From Jatrophihabitans telluris (lineage in GTDB: Bacteria > Actinomycetota > Actinomycetes > Mycobacteriales > Jatrophihabitantaceae): 64,000 nt of DNA. Positions 33,815 to 43,347 of the stretch are shown piece by piece. The position numbers were made by a program, and so were the translations under genes. The notes below the pieces were generated by a model. That model was not told where the DNA came from. It ran no database searches and worked only from the letters and a program-made list of their open reading frames with translations. The DNA lies in the NCBI RefSeq assembly GCF_023516435.1, contig NZ_CP097332.1, forward strand, positions 2,170,001 to 2,234,000. Direction: 5' to 3'. Numbering within the stretch: the first letter of the stretch is position 1; each line of letters starts with the position of its first letter.

Positions 33815-34324
33815 ATGTCCGCAACATCCACTCGCCGACCCCTTCCTGCCGTGGCATTCCTGATCGCGTTGACCGTTCTGACGGCCATTGTGTGGTGGCG
33901 AGTCCTCCACCGAGCCGACAGCACGACCACCACGACGGCTTCCAAGACCACCCAATCGTGTACCTCTACTGGGGCGAAGATCACACTCCCGGCTCCGGGA
34001 TCGGTGGCCCTGAACATCCTCAACGGCGCCGACAAGACCGGGTTGGCCGCGACCGTGCAGTCCCAGCTCAGCGCGCGCGGCTTCAACCAGGTCCAGACCG
34101 GTAACGCCAAGTCGACCGTCAGCAGCGTGGGCGAAATTCACTACGCCACCGCTACACGCGGTGCGGCGGTGTTGCTCAGCTATTACTTCCCGGGTGCCAA
34201 GCTCGTGAAGGTCGCCGGACGAACCAGCACCGCGGTGGACGTCATCCTCGGCAAGAAGTTCAGCTCGCTCGCCCCCGCCTCGTCCGTCACCAGCGCCGAG
34301 GCTGCCGCCGCTAAGCGCTGCTAG
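33815..34324 (+). CDS. LytR C-terminal domain protein (Cei-like)
   Basis: The 169-residue protein has one N-terminal membrane helix (VAFLIALTVLTAIVWW, about 13-28), a Thr-rich linker, and an extracytoplasmic LytR_C domain (ALNILNGADKTGLAATVQSQLSARGF ... AVLLSYYFPGAK). The mycobacterial equivalent (Rv2700, Cei) supports envelope integrity. ATG at 33815 is used. The stop TAG shares bases with the antiparallel stop of the following gene (CTAG). Confidence 0.87.
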   Translation: MSATSTRRPLPAVAFLIALTVLTAIVWWRVLHRADSTTTTTASKTTQSCTSTGAKITLPAPGSVALNILNGADKTGLAATVQSQLSARGFNQVQTGNAKSTVSSVGEIHYATATRGAAVLLSYYFPGAKLVKVAGRTSTAVDVILGKKFSSLAPASSVTSAEAAAAKRC

Positions 34325-35184
34325 AGCGCTCCCGAGCGCTGCCCGGCGAAGGTTCGCGCCGCCGTCCCCGCCCCGAGTCGCTGCAGGGCAGCGAAGAACT
34401 CCGGCGCTGCGTCGGGATGTCCGGCCGCGACGAAATCCGCGCCGGCCGGGTGACCGTCCAAGCCAGAGGTGCTGACCCCGGCCTCCGTCGCGATGAGAAG
34501 ACCTGCCGCGAAGTCCCACTCACCCAACGGGCCCTCGAAATAGAGGTCCACCCATCCGGCCGCGAGAGCGCACAGATCCAGGGCCGCCGAGCCCAGTCGC
34601 CGTAGGTTGCCGATCTCGCCCAGTAATCGGCCCACGATCTCCCCCTGACGCGCCCGGTAGTCGGCGTCGTAGCCGAATCCGGTGGCGACGACGGCCTGCG
34701 CGAGTGGGACGGAGCGCGGTCCGCTCAGCCGATCGTGACCCAGCCACGCGCCGCCGCCCAACTGGGCGTGAAAGGTGTCGCCGCTGACCGGGTTGTGCAC
34801 GCAGCCTGCGACGGTGCGGCCCTCGATCTGCGCCGCGATCGAGATCGCGTACTGCGGAAGGCCGAGCAGGAAGTTGACGGTGCCGTCGATCGGGTCGACC
34901 ACCCAGCGCACTCCGGTGTCGGTACCGCTGACCTCGCCGGTCTCCTCCCCCAGCACCGCGTCGCCCGGACGCAGGCGCGCCAGTTCGGCCCGCAGGAACT
35001 GCTCGCTGTTGCGATCGACGTCGGTGACGACGTCGGTCGCGGAGGATTTCGTCGTCACCGCGAAGCCTGCCCGACGCTGCGCGAGCACCAACTCCCCGGC
35101 TTTGGTCGCCAGCCGAACCGCGATTCGCCGCAATTCCTCGGCCATGATCGGGGCCGGCCCGCTCGATTCGTTCAACAAGTCCAC
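34321..35184 (-). CDS. suhB: Inositol monophosphatase family protein
   Basis: The 287-residue Mg-dependent phosphatase has the metal-binding motifs GEETGE, DPIDGTVNF and EWDFAAG. It probably hydrolyses inositol-1-phosphate or a related sugar phosphate. The start is a GTG; an ATG at 35145 (MAEELRRIAVRL) is a credible later start. The gene converges on the LytR_C gene with two shared bases and corresponds to the mycobacterial suhB beside ppgK and sigA. Confidence 0.9.
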   Translation of the reverse strand: MDLLNESSGPAPIMAEELRRIAVRLATKAGELVLAQRRAGFAVTTKSSATDVVTDVDRNSEQFLRAELARLRPGDAVLGEETGEVSGTDTGVRWVVDPIDGTVNFLLGLPQYAISIAAQIEGRTVAGCVHNPVSGDTFHAQLGGGAWLGHDRLSGPRSVPLAQAVVATGFGYDADYRARQGEIVGRLLGEIGNLRRLGSAALDLCALAAGWVDLYFEGPLGEWDFAAGLLIATEAGVSTSGLDGHPAGADFVAAGHPDAAPEFFAALQRLGAGTAARTFAGQRSGAL

Positions 35185-35265
35185 CTTCAGTCCACTCCCG
35201 AGTCCACCGAGTGAGGGCTCGGGCCGATAAGGTTTGCAACCACCAACCTAGCCAGCGGAGGAATG

Positions 35266-36039
35266 ATGACCGCGCCAGTGTCAACCGGCCCGAACACCAA
35301 CGTCGACGCCGCATTCGGAATCGACATCGGCGGTAGCGGGATCAAGGGCGCCATCGTCGACACCCGCACCGGCGAACTCAAGACGCAGCGGGTACGGATC
35401 CCCACGCCCGTGCCGTCCACCCCGGACAACGTTGCCGAGGTCGTGCTGGAGCTGGTGACCCGTGCAAAGTGGGACGGCCTGGTCGGGGCGACCTTCCCGG
35501 CCATCATCAAGAACGGCGTCGCGCGATCGGCGGCCAACGTGGATCCGTCCTGGATCGGTACCGACGTCGACGCCGCGTTCACGAAAGCCACCGGCCGCGA
35601 CGTGACGGTGCTCAACGATGCCGACGCGGCCGGGCTGGCCGAGGTGCGCTTCGGTGCCGCCCGGGACGTCGCCGGTGTCGTGATCCTGCTGACCTTCGGC
35701 ACCGGTATCGGCAGCGGCATCTTCCTCAACGGCCAGCTGGTGCCCAACTCAGAACTCGGTCACCTCGAACTCGATGGACACGACGCCGAGGATCGTGCCG
35801 CGGCATCGGTCAAGGACAAGCAGAAGATGTCCTACAAGCAGTGGGCCAAACGGGTTCAGCGCTACATGTCTCACGTCGAGGCGCTGTTCAGCCCCGACCT
35901 GTTCATCGTCGGTGGCGGGGTCAGCAAGGACGCCGACCGGTGGGTCCCGCTGCTGGAGCTGCAAACGCCGATCCGACCGGCTCAGCTGCTCAACAACGCC
36001 GGCATCGTCGGTGCCGCGATGGCGGCGGCCGAGCGCTGA
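35266..36039 (+). CDS. ppgK: Polyphosphate glucokinase (PPGK)
   Basis: The 257-residue ROK-type kinase phosphorylates glucose with polyphosphate (or ATP). Phosphate motif GIDIGGSGIKGAIVD, catalytic Asp in VLNDADAAG, and FGTGIGSG are present, as is the SELGHLELDG motif of the glucose site. Two successive ATGs follow GGAGGA; the second has better spacing and is used here. The gene lies upstream of sigA in the same orientation as in mycobacteria (Rv2702/Rv2703). Confidence 0.93.
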   Translation: MTAPVSTGPNTNVDAAFGIDIGGSGIKGAIVDTRTGELKTQRVRIPTPVPSTPDNVAEVVLELVTRAKWDGLVGATFPAIIKNGVARSAANVDPSWIGTDVDAAFTKATGRDVTVLNDADAAGLAEVRFGAARDVAGVVILLTFGTGIGSGIFLNGQLVPNSELGHLELDGHDAEDRAAASVKDKQKMSYKQWAKRVQRYMSHVEALFSPDLFIVGGGVSKDADRWVPLLELQTPIRPAQLLNNAGIVGAAMAAAER

Positions 36040-36107
36040 CCGACCGGAATACGGCACCGGCGCCCGTGTGGCGGCAAGTGCTGCGGTTCGTTGCCAGCTA
36101 CCGTGAT

Positions 36108-36113
36108 TACAAT
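36108..36113 (+). promoter_or_regulatory. Possible -10 element in the sigA leader
   Basis: TACAAT lies 175 bp upstream of the sigA start in the 248-bp gap after ppgK. It has no convincing -35 partner at the usual distance. This is the only recognisable -10-like hexamer in that gap. Confidence 0.3.
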
Positions 36114-36287
36114 GTCTGACGCAGGGCCTGGCACCAACGAAGGCATCGGACGTCACAGAGCGATCCGGTGAACCCCAGCGGCTAGCTGACCCCACACACA
36201 TCCTCCCCGCGCGTTTGCGGGTCCGCCGTGTATTCAAGTGCGGATCCGCCTCTTGTCGAGCACGCGCGGTCGCACGAAAGGGCGTAC

Positions 36288-37583
<1,296 letters not shown>

Positions 37584-37613
37584 TCCACAACCGAGCCCGA
37601 CCCTCTCAGGTCG

Positions 37614-37641
37614 CCCCGCCTCCGTTTCCTCGGTGGCGGGG
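37614..37641 (+). terminator. Candidate sigA terminator
   Basis: CCCCGCC at 37614-37620 pairs with GGCGGGG at 37635-37641 across a 14-base loop, 31 bp after the sigA stop. There is no T-run after the stem, as is common in high-GC genomes. Confidence 0.5.
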
Positions 37642-37843
37642 TGCCCTCGCGGGTGGGCGGGCTGCGATGCGTGCGTCCTCGGGCAGCCTCGCGCATTTCG
37701 TTCCCCGGCGAAGCCCCCATGCACGGCATAGCGGAATTGTCGCGTATTCCGCGCCTCATCGGTCAGTCATCAGACGATTATGCCGCAAGAGTGCCGAATA
37801 TTCCCCACCGCCAAGGGGATTATGACAATATCGCGACCCTATC

Positions 37844-37872
37844 TTGCGCGCGAAAACAGATGCTCCTATATT
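37844..37872 (+). promoter_or_regulatory. Candidate promoter of the 37915 membrane protein gene
   Basis: TTGCGC (37844-37849) and TATATT (37867-37872) are spaced by 17 bases. The resulting leader to the ATG at 37915 would be about 35 nt. The -10 is close to consensus, unusually AT-rich for this chromosome. Confidence 0.5.
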
Positions 37873-37914
37873 CCCGTCATCGGAACATGCTTTCGACCCG
37901 GCGGGGGTACGGCG

Positions 37915-38334
37915 ATGGCGACCAAATTGTCCACCCAATCTGTCAGTGAAATTCAACTGTTCGACTCCCAACTCGTTCGACGAGCCCTGACGGTCGTCGG
38001 CCTGGTGGGCGTCGCATTGGTCCATGTTCTCGACGTCCAAGGCAAGATGCACGAACTGCCCTACGTCGGCTGGCTGTTCGTGATTGAAATCGTTGGATCC
38101 CTGCTCGTGGCGGAGTGGCTGATCCGAGCGGACGACCTCCGCGCCTGGCTGATCTCCGGCGCCCTGGCCGGTGGGGCGCTGCTCGGGTACGCAACAAGCC
38201 GCACCGTCGGTCTGCCGGGTGATCACGGCGGGGACAAGGGCAACTGGCTCGAACCGCTCGGGCTGGCCTCGCTACTTATCGAAGCGATCGTCGTGTTGTT
38301 AGTGGCGACGCGATTCGTTGCTCGCGCCCGCTGA
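37915..38334 (+). CDS. Small multi-pass membrane protein, unknown function
   Basis: The 139-residue protein has about four hydrophobic segments (around residues 22-38, 50-66, 78-92 and 112-132). It has a polar loop with HGGDKGNW between the last two. No family was recognised. The gene sits in a lower-GC pocket bounded by the sigA terminator and the DUF7455 terminator, with its own promoter. Its codon use is less biased to G/C than its neighbours. It may be a recent acquisition or a lineage-specific gene. Confidence 0.65.
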   Translation: MATKLSTQSVSEIQLFDSQLVRRALTVVGLVGVALVHVLDVQGKMHELPYVGWLFVIEIVGSLLVAEWLIRADDLRAWLISGALAGGALLGYATSRTVGLPGDHGGDKGNWLEPLGLASLLIEAIVVLLVATRFVARAR

Positions 38335-38535
38335 CTGCGTTTGTCCAGCGTGCGGCACGAATTTAATTGAGCGCGGAAAGCCGGCCCCTCGAAGGTACGG
38401 CAATGGCCATCTGACAATACAGATCCTCTTTTGCCGGCCGCCGATATTGTGTGCTCCAAATTTGTCAGCGCGGCTACGTGGCTGCCACTTTCAGACAGTG
38501 AGTGGACCGGTGTGGATTCGCGCCCTTTGAGACAC
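38335..38535. other. Lower-GC intergenic segment
   Basis: About 200 bp between the membrane protein gene and the DUF7455 terminator. It includes AATTTAATTG, GACAATACAG, GATATTGTG and AAATTTGTCAG, and the direct repeat GCCGGCC. No ORF or RNA gene is supported. Confidence 0.5.
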
Positions 38536-38570
38536 GAAAAAGCCGGCCGACCCTTCGGGTCGGCCGGCTC
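38536..38570 (-). terminator. Intrinsic terminator of the DUF7455 gene
   Basis: A perfect 12-bp GC stem with a 4-base loop (38541-38569) is followed, on the minus strand, by TTTTT. It lies about 35 bp downstream of the DUF7455 stop. This is the clearest rho-independent terminator in the window. Confidence 0.9.
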
Positions 38571-38604
38571 TGTGCCGTCATGTCAACCGATGAGCTGAGC
38601 CGTA

Positions 38605-38841
38605 TCAGGACTCGATGCCGGCGGTCGCAGCCGGGGTGGGCTGCTGATCGTCCAGCTTGCTGTACTCGTCGACGATGTCGGCGTCGAGTTCGCGGAGCTT
38701 CGGCGTGTACTCGCGGCCGTGGTGGGCGCAGAACAGGAGCTCGCCACCGGCCGGGAGGGTGACGCGCACGTAGGCCTGCGCGCCACACCGGTCGCAGCGG
38801 TCCACTGCGGTCAGGGTTTCGGCGGTCAAGGTGCTTGTCAC
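38605..38841 (-). CDS. DUF7455 family small zinc-binding protein
   Basis: The 78-residue protein has the family opening LTAETLTAVDRCDRCGAQAYVRVTLPAG, with a CDRCG pair and LLFCAHHGREY, probably a four-ligand (Cys/His) metal site. It is widely conserved in Actinobacteria with unknown function. The GTG at 38841 has AGG five bases upstream and matches the family start. A longer in-frame ORF to 38934 begins with a basic, non-conserved tract. A strong terminator follows it. Confidence 0.87.
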   Translation of the reverse strand: MTSTLTAETLTAVDRCDRCGAQAYVRVTLPAGGELLFCAHHGREYTPKLRELDADIVDEYSKLDDQQPTPAATAGIES

Positions 38842-39023
38842 GGATACCTCAATTTCTGCGCATTTACTCGCTGTTGGTGGTGCTGTGCGGGTGGAGCGGC
38901 CGGACCCCTTCGTCTGACGTTTCAGAGCCTTCATCGTGTCCGTCCATTACATACAACCAGTTGAGGCGCGCCGTAGTTCCACCTGCGCCCTCCATCTGTG
39001 TAATTTCGCCCACCGCGTAAGCG

Positions 39024-40793
39024 TCAGAGCAGGCGCATGAGGTGCTCGCGGCGGGCCTCCAGGACCTCGGCCGAGGCCGAGGCCGACGCCGGGCCGGGAA
39101 CCGCGGCCCGCAGCTTGGCGTGAACGGCTCCGTGTGGAGTGCCGCTGCGGGCCGAAAGGACCGCTACCAGGCGGTTGACCTCCCGTCGCAGCTCGGCGGT
39201 CGCCCGCCAGCCGACGCCGCCTCCGGCCAACGCGCTCGAACCGTCACTGCCCGCCCCCGGCACTGCCGCTGAACTACCTGCGGCCGCGTCGAACAGCGAG
39301 TCCTGCTGTCGGGCCCTGACCGCCCGTTTGCGATGCTCTACGTCGCGCTGGGACAGCAGCGCGGCCGTCTGTTCCGGTGAGAGCAGGCCTGGAAGCCCGA
39401 GGAAATCGCTGTCCTCGTCGTCCAGAGGTCGATGATCGGCCGCGGTTACCGCCCGGCCCGAGTGCAGTACGTGGGCGAATTGCGCCTCGGCATCGAGCGC
39501 CTCCCACTCCAGCAGCTCGTCCGAGGCCTGCTCGGCCTCATCACCGTCCAGTTCGTCGACGAGGGCCAGATCGTCCGGCGAGGACGACGGCGGCGGAAGA
39601 ACGTGGTTCCGCTCCTCCTCCAGTTCGGCGGCCAGTGCGAGCAGCGGCCGCACGGCGGGCAGGAACACCGTGGCGGACTCGTGCCGTCCTCGCGCGCGCA
39701 CGACACGCCCGACGGCCTGCGCGAAGAACAGCGGGGTCCGGTAACTCGTCAGCCAGGCCAGGCAGGCCGCGCGGGGAACGTCCACACCCTCGGAGACCAT
39801 TCGCACACAGACTGCGATCCGGGCGCCCCCCTCGCCGAACTGGCCGATCTTGGCGCTGGCCTTGGGGTCATCGGACAGGATCAGGTACGGCTTCTCGCCG
39901 GTGACCTGCTCGACGATCCGGGCGTAGGCCCGGGCGTCGTCCTGGTCGCTGGCGAGAACGATGCCGGCCGCGTCGGGCATGCCCGCTCCGCGCAACTGCG
40001 TCAGCCGCTCGTCCATGGCCGCGATGACGTGTGGGACCCAGTCGCCCTTCGGGTCCAGGGCGGTGCGCCAGGCGGCCTGCTCGGTGGACTTCGTCCCCGC
40101 CTCCGTCAGCGAGGCGGCGATGACCTCGCCCGCGCTGTTGCGCCAGCGCGACACCCCGGTGTAGGCCGCGAAGACGACCGGTCGTACGACGTGGTCGGAC
40201 AGGGCGTCGCGGTAGCCGTAGCTGTAGTCGGCGGTCGAGACCAGCCCACCCTTACCGTCCGGTTCATAGCGTACGAACGGGATGCGTTCGGAGGTGTTCG
40301 TGCGAAACGGTGTTCCTGTCAGGGACAGCCGACGCGTGACATTGTCGAACGCATCGGCCACCGCCTCCCCCCAGGACAGCCCGTCACCGGCGTGGTGGAT
40401 CTCGTCGAAGATGACCAGGGTTCGCTTGGCGGTGGCGCGCGCCGCGTGCAGCGTGGGCTTTCCCGCAACCTGGGCATAGGTCGTCACGTAACCGTGCAGG
40501 TCCGCCGGTACGGGCCCGACCGCATTGCTCAACGTGGGGTCGAGCGCGACGCCGACGGCTTCGGCCGCCTCGGCCCATTGCGTACGGAGGTGATCGGTCG
40601 GCGCGACCACGACCAGGCGGTCGATGATCCGGCGCTCGAAGAGCCGAACCGCAAGGCTGAGCGCGAAGGTTGTTTTGCCCGCACCCGGGGTGGCCGTGAC
40701 GAGGAAGTCCTTGCGGGGCTCGGTTTCGTACTTGGCCAGGGCCTCGCGCTGCCACAATCGCAAACGCGTGCCACTGCTGCGGCGTTGAGACAT
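39024..40793 (-). CDS. SF2 DEAD/DEAH-box helicase
   Basis: The 589-residue helicase has a Walker A motif ATPGAGKTT at about 34-42, a DEIHH Walker B box, an SLTGTPFR motif, and the C-terminal QAVGRVVRARG (motif VI). It is DNA- or RNA-stimulated ATPase in type; the substrate is not evident. The last ~150 residues (after FLPAVRPLLAL) are a variable, Ala/Ser-rich tail without known domain. The ATG at 40793 follows GGAAGGCGG; the ORF in front of it (to 41348) is antisense noise. Helicases of this type often lie near the principal sigma gene in actinobacteria. Confidence 0.88.
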   Translation of the reverse strand: MSQRRSSGTRLRLWQREALAKYETEPRKDFLVTATPGAGKTTFALSLAVRLFERRIIDRLVVVAPTDHLRTQWAEAAEAVGVALDPTLSNAVGPVPADLHGYVTTYAQVAGKPTLHAARATAKRTLVIFDEIHHAGDGLSWGEAVADAFDNVTRRLSLTGTPFRTNTSERIPFVRYEPDGKGGLVSTADYSYGYRDALSDHVVRPVVFAAYTGVSRWRNSAGEVIAASLTEAGTKSTEQAAWRTALDPKGDWVPHVIAAMDERLTQLRGAGMPDAAGIVLASDQDDARAYARIVEQVTGEKPYLILSDDPKASAKIGQFGEGGARIAVCVRMVSEGVDVPRAACLAWLTSYRTPLFFAQAVGRVVRARGRHESATVFLPAVRPLLALAAELEEERNHVLPPPSSSPDDLALVDELDGDEAEQASDELLEWEALDAEAQFAHVLHSGRAVTAADHRPLDDEDSDFLGLPGLLSPEQTAALLSQRDVEHRKRAVRARQQDSLFDAAAGSSAAVPGAGSDGSSALAGGGVGWRATAELRREVNRLVAVLSARSGTPHGAVHAKLRAAVPGPASASASAEVLEARREHLMRLL

Positions 40794-40906
40794 CCGAACG
40801 CCGCCTTCCGCAGAACCTGAAACGTGTCGCGCCACCTCGCGGTGACCACGCGGCCAGAGTAACGAGCAGGTCCGACACCGCGGCTCAGCGACCCGCCGGG
40901 GCCCTG

Positions 40907-41542
40907 TCACGTCCCCGCCTGATCCTCCAGATTGCGGGCTGTCGGGGCGGACCAGTGCCGGCGCAACGCGACCACCCGGATGCCGAACACGACGACAGCG
41001 GTGGCAATGAGCCAGGGGGCATGCAGCTGGCCCAGCGCGTGGCCCAGGCAGACCAGTCCGGCGCCGACCAGGGCCGCAACCGCGTAGATCTCTCGCTGGA
41101 GCACCACCGGAATCTGGCGCAGGAGGACATCGCGGATGACGCCTCCGCCGATTCCGGTGATCACGCCGATCATGCTGGCCCCCGCCCAGCCCAGGCCGAC
41201 GGCCAACGACTTCTGGGTCGCCGTGACCGTGAACAGACCCAGCCCGGCCGCGTCGAGCAGCAACACCAGCGCGCGGGCTCGCGCGACTTGGGGGTGGAAG
41301 CGAAATACGACCACCGATGCCACGACGGGAACGACGAGGTAGGGCCAATGACGCAGCGAGTACGGAGGATTCTGGGCCAGCAGGGTGTCTCGGACGATCC
41401 CGCCGCCCAACGCTGTGACGGAGGCGACGACGACGACCCCGAACAGGTCCAGACGTGCTCGTACCGCGGCCAGGCCTCCGGACAGTGCGAAGACGAAGAC
41501 GCCGACGAGATCCAGCACGAGTTGGGTGGTGGCAGCACTCAC
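40907..41542 (-). CDS. TRIC-type cation channel family protein (UPF0126/YicG)
   Basis: The 211-residue membrane protein has about six to seven hydrophobic helices and two internally repeated glycine motifs (TALGGGIVRDTLL and ITGIGGGVIRDVLL). These mark the trimeric intracellular cation channel family. It probably forms a trimeric pore for potassium or other monovalent cations. GTG at 41542 is used; a GTG at 41584 is also in frame. It diverges from the yihY gene. Confidence 0.9.
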   Translation of the reverse strand: MSAATTQLVLDLVGVFVFALSGGLAAVRARLDLFGVVVVASVTALGGGIVRDTLLAQNPPYSLRHWPYLVVPVVASVVVFRFHPQVARARALVLLLDAAGLGLFTVTATQKSLAVGLGWAGASMIGVITGIGGGVIRDVLLRQIPVVLQREIYAVAALVGAGLVCLGHALGQLHAPWLIATAVVVFGIRVVALRRHWSAPTARNLEDQAGT

Positions 41543-41647
41543 CGGTCGAACGGTAGTGGCTGACCGCGCTATCGGTGTCGTCACGTTTGAGCGCTCAGGC
41601 GTGTCCGGATGTGCTTTCTGGCCCTGTGGTGTGCAGACTGCATTCCC

Positions 41648-42607
41648 GTGATCAGCCAGCGACGCGCCATGGGGCTACTGCGCCGCACCGTCACCAAGGC
41701 CTGGCACGACAGGGTGCTCGGGCTGTCGGCCGAGGCCGCGTTCTGGCAGCTGCTGTCGCTGCCTTCACTGTTTCTCGCCCTGCTGGCGGCCCTCGGCTAC
41801 TTCTCCGATTGGCTGGGCGCCGACACCGTCGACCGCATCCAGACGAATCTGCTGCGCGGCTTCTCGCGGGCGTTCAGCGACGAAGTGGTCAACCAGCTGG
41901 TCGCGCCGTTGGTGCATCAGGTCCTCAACGAGGGCCGCGCCGACATCCTGTCGGTCAGCTTCCTGCTCGCGCTGTGGGCCGGGTCGTCGGCCACGGCGAC
42001 GTTCGTGAACACCATCACCATCGCCTACGGCATGCGCGACCTGCGTGGAGCGGTCCGGAGCCGCCTGCTGGCGCTGGGCATCTATCTGGGATCCATCGTG
42101 ATCGGGGTGGTGGCACTGCCGGCGCTGGTGCTCGGACCGACCGAGCTGGTGCGACTGTTTCCCCCGGCCCGGCGCGGGACCGCGGACCGCCTGATCAACG
42201 ATGCCTACTGGCCCGCTGTGATCGCCCTGCTGCTGCTCGGGCTGACCAGCCTCTACCATCTGGCGCCACCCCGACGGCTGCCGTGGCGGCGCGGATTCCC
42301 CGGCGCCGTGCTGGCCATGGTGATCTTCCTGCTGGGATCGGCCGGCCTGCGGGAGTACATCGCGTTCATCGTGGCGCACAACCACGCCTACGGCACGCTG
42401 GCCGCACCCATCGCGGCGCTGCTCTTCTTCTTCCTGCTCGCGCTCGGGGTCCTGTTGGGAGCGGAGTTCAACGCCGCCATCGAACAGATGTCGCCGACGG
42501 CATCACGCCACCCTGAGCGAGACCGCCGGTGGAAATCGCTCACCGAACCAGGCTCGGACGCGACCGAAGGTCAGGAACCCCCGGAATTACCCGGCATCGA
42601 CTCGTAG
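41648..42607 (+). CDS. YihY/BrkB family membrane protein
   Basis: The ~319-residue protein has six or more membrane helices. It shows the YihY features LSAEAAFWQLLSLPSLFLALLAALGYFSDW, the central SATATFVNTITIAYG and LFFFLLALGVLLGAEFNAAIE. It is an inner-membrane protein of unclear function (not an RNase). The GTG at 41648 is chosen; ATG at 41669 is possible. Its last 37 bp overlap the 3' end of the antiparallel DUF3039 gene. Mycobacteria have the same trio (Rv2707-Rv2709). Confidence 0.85.
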   Translation: MISQRRAMGLLRRTVTKAWHDRVLGLSAEAAFWQLLSLPSLFLALLAALGYFSDWLGADTVDRIQTNLLRGFSRAFSDEVVNQLVAPLVHQVLNEGRADILSVSFLLALWAGSSATATFVNTITIAYGMRDLRGAVRSRLLALGIYLGSIVIGVVALPALVLGPTELVRLFPPARRGTADRLINDAYWPAVIALLLLGLTSLYHLAPPRRLPWRRGFPGAVLAMVIFLLGSAGLREYIAFIVAHNHAYGTLAAPIAALLFFFLLALGVLLGAEFNAAIEQMSPTASRHPERDRRWKSLTEPGSDATEGQEPPELPGIDS

Positions 42608-42804
42608 ATCTCCTTGCACCGCGGGCACACCGGCGAACCCGGCTTCGGGGTCTTGGTCACCGGGAACACCTCGCCGCACAGGGCCTGAACCATGGTGCCC
42701 ATCACGGCGCTCTCCGCGATCTTGGCTTTGCGCACGTAATGGAACATCTCGTTGCCGGTCTCGGCATCGGAAGTCTTCGGCGATTCGAGGGTCTCAGTGC
42801 TCAC
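42571..42804 (-). CDS. DUF3039 family protein
   Basis: The 77-residue protein has FHYVRKAKIAESAVMGTMVQALCGEVF and a C-terminal VCPRCKEIYESMP, so a Cys cluster (possibly zinc) is visible. It is a small conserved actinobacterial protein of unknown function. Its 3' end overlaps yihY on the other strand. It lies 19 bp before the DUF3099 stop, so the two may be co-transcribed. Confidence 0.9.
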   Translation of the reverse strand: MSTETLESPKTSDAETGNEMFHYVRKAKIAESAVMGTMVQALCGEVFPVTKTPKPGSPVCPRCKEIYESMPGNSGGS

Positions 42805-42823
42805 CCGACGATTGTGCCACCGG

Positions 42824-43243
42824 TCAGAGGTCGATCACCGTATGCGAGCTGTTGCGCTTGGTGGGGGGCGCTTCGGCAGGAGCGGGTTCGTCCGCGCCGG
42901 CGCTCGGATGGTCGCCGGAGTTGGTGGCGCTCAGGGCGCGAGGCCCGTCCGGGTTGAAGCCTGGGACGAATCTACGGAAGCGGACGGCCTGCTTGGGCGG
43001 GCGGTCGTTGGCGATCAGGACCGCGGTCCACGGCAGCACGAGGGCTCCGACCAGGAACGCCGCGGCCAACCAACCGGACACGGACGCAGTGACCGCGGCG
43101 CCGACCACGCACAGCGCGCGCAAGCCCATCATGATCAGGTACTTGCGGCGACGCTGGTCGAACTGTTCGTCGCCGCTCGGCCGGGCTTCGGTGATGAGGA
43201 CCGGTCCTGGCCCCCGGGCGGAGGTCTGCCGATTCGGTCGCAC
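42824..43243 (-). CDS. DUF3099 family membrane protein
   Basis: The 139-residue protein has a polar N-terminal part (PGPVLITEARPSGDEQFDQRRRKYLIMM), then two adjacent hydrophobic helices (about 53-90) and a Pro-rich polar C-terminus. The GTG at 43243 has GGGGGAG upstream. Function is unknown. The longer in-frame ORF (to 43654) is antisense to the hydrolase gene. Confidence 0.82.
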   Translation of the reverse strand: MRPNRQTSARGPGPVLITEARPSGDEQFDQRRRKYLIMMGLRALCVVGAAVTASVSGWLAAAFLVGALVLPWTAVLIANDRPPKQAVRFRRFVPGFNPDGPRALSATNSGDHPSAGADEPAPAEAPPTKRNSSHTVIDL

Positions 43244-43347
43244 TCCCCCATCGTGCCACCTCGACGCGGTGCCGGCAGGGTGGCGACTGATGCAGTTCGG
43301 CCACGTCTGCGGCAGCGCTCTCTCCGGCGTGCGGCACGATTGGTCAC

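Larger units (their letters stand above)
37584..37914. other. 331-bp intergenic region with sigA terminator and promoter of the next gene
   Basis: After a candidate terminator at 37614-37641 the sequence becomes noticeably more AT-rich from about 37700. It contains an inverted repeat GCGGAAT-N8-ATTCCGC (37731-37752), TCCCC/GGGGA arms around 37802-37820, and a promoter at 37844-37872. No coding ORF is supported here. Several GACAAT/ATTGTC hexamers occur in and around it. Confidence 0.6.

Noticed and set aside
40794-41348. N-terminal extension of the helicase gene
   Set aside because: It covers the TRIC-like gene region and the gap before the helicase, is Arg/Gly-rich and unconserved; the helicase proper begins at the ATG at 40793.
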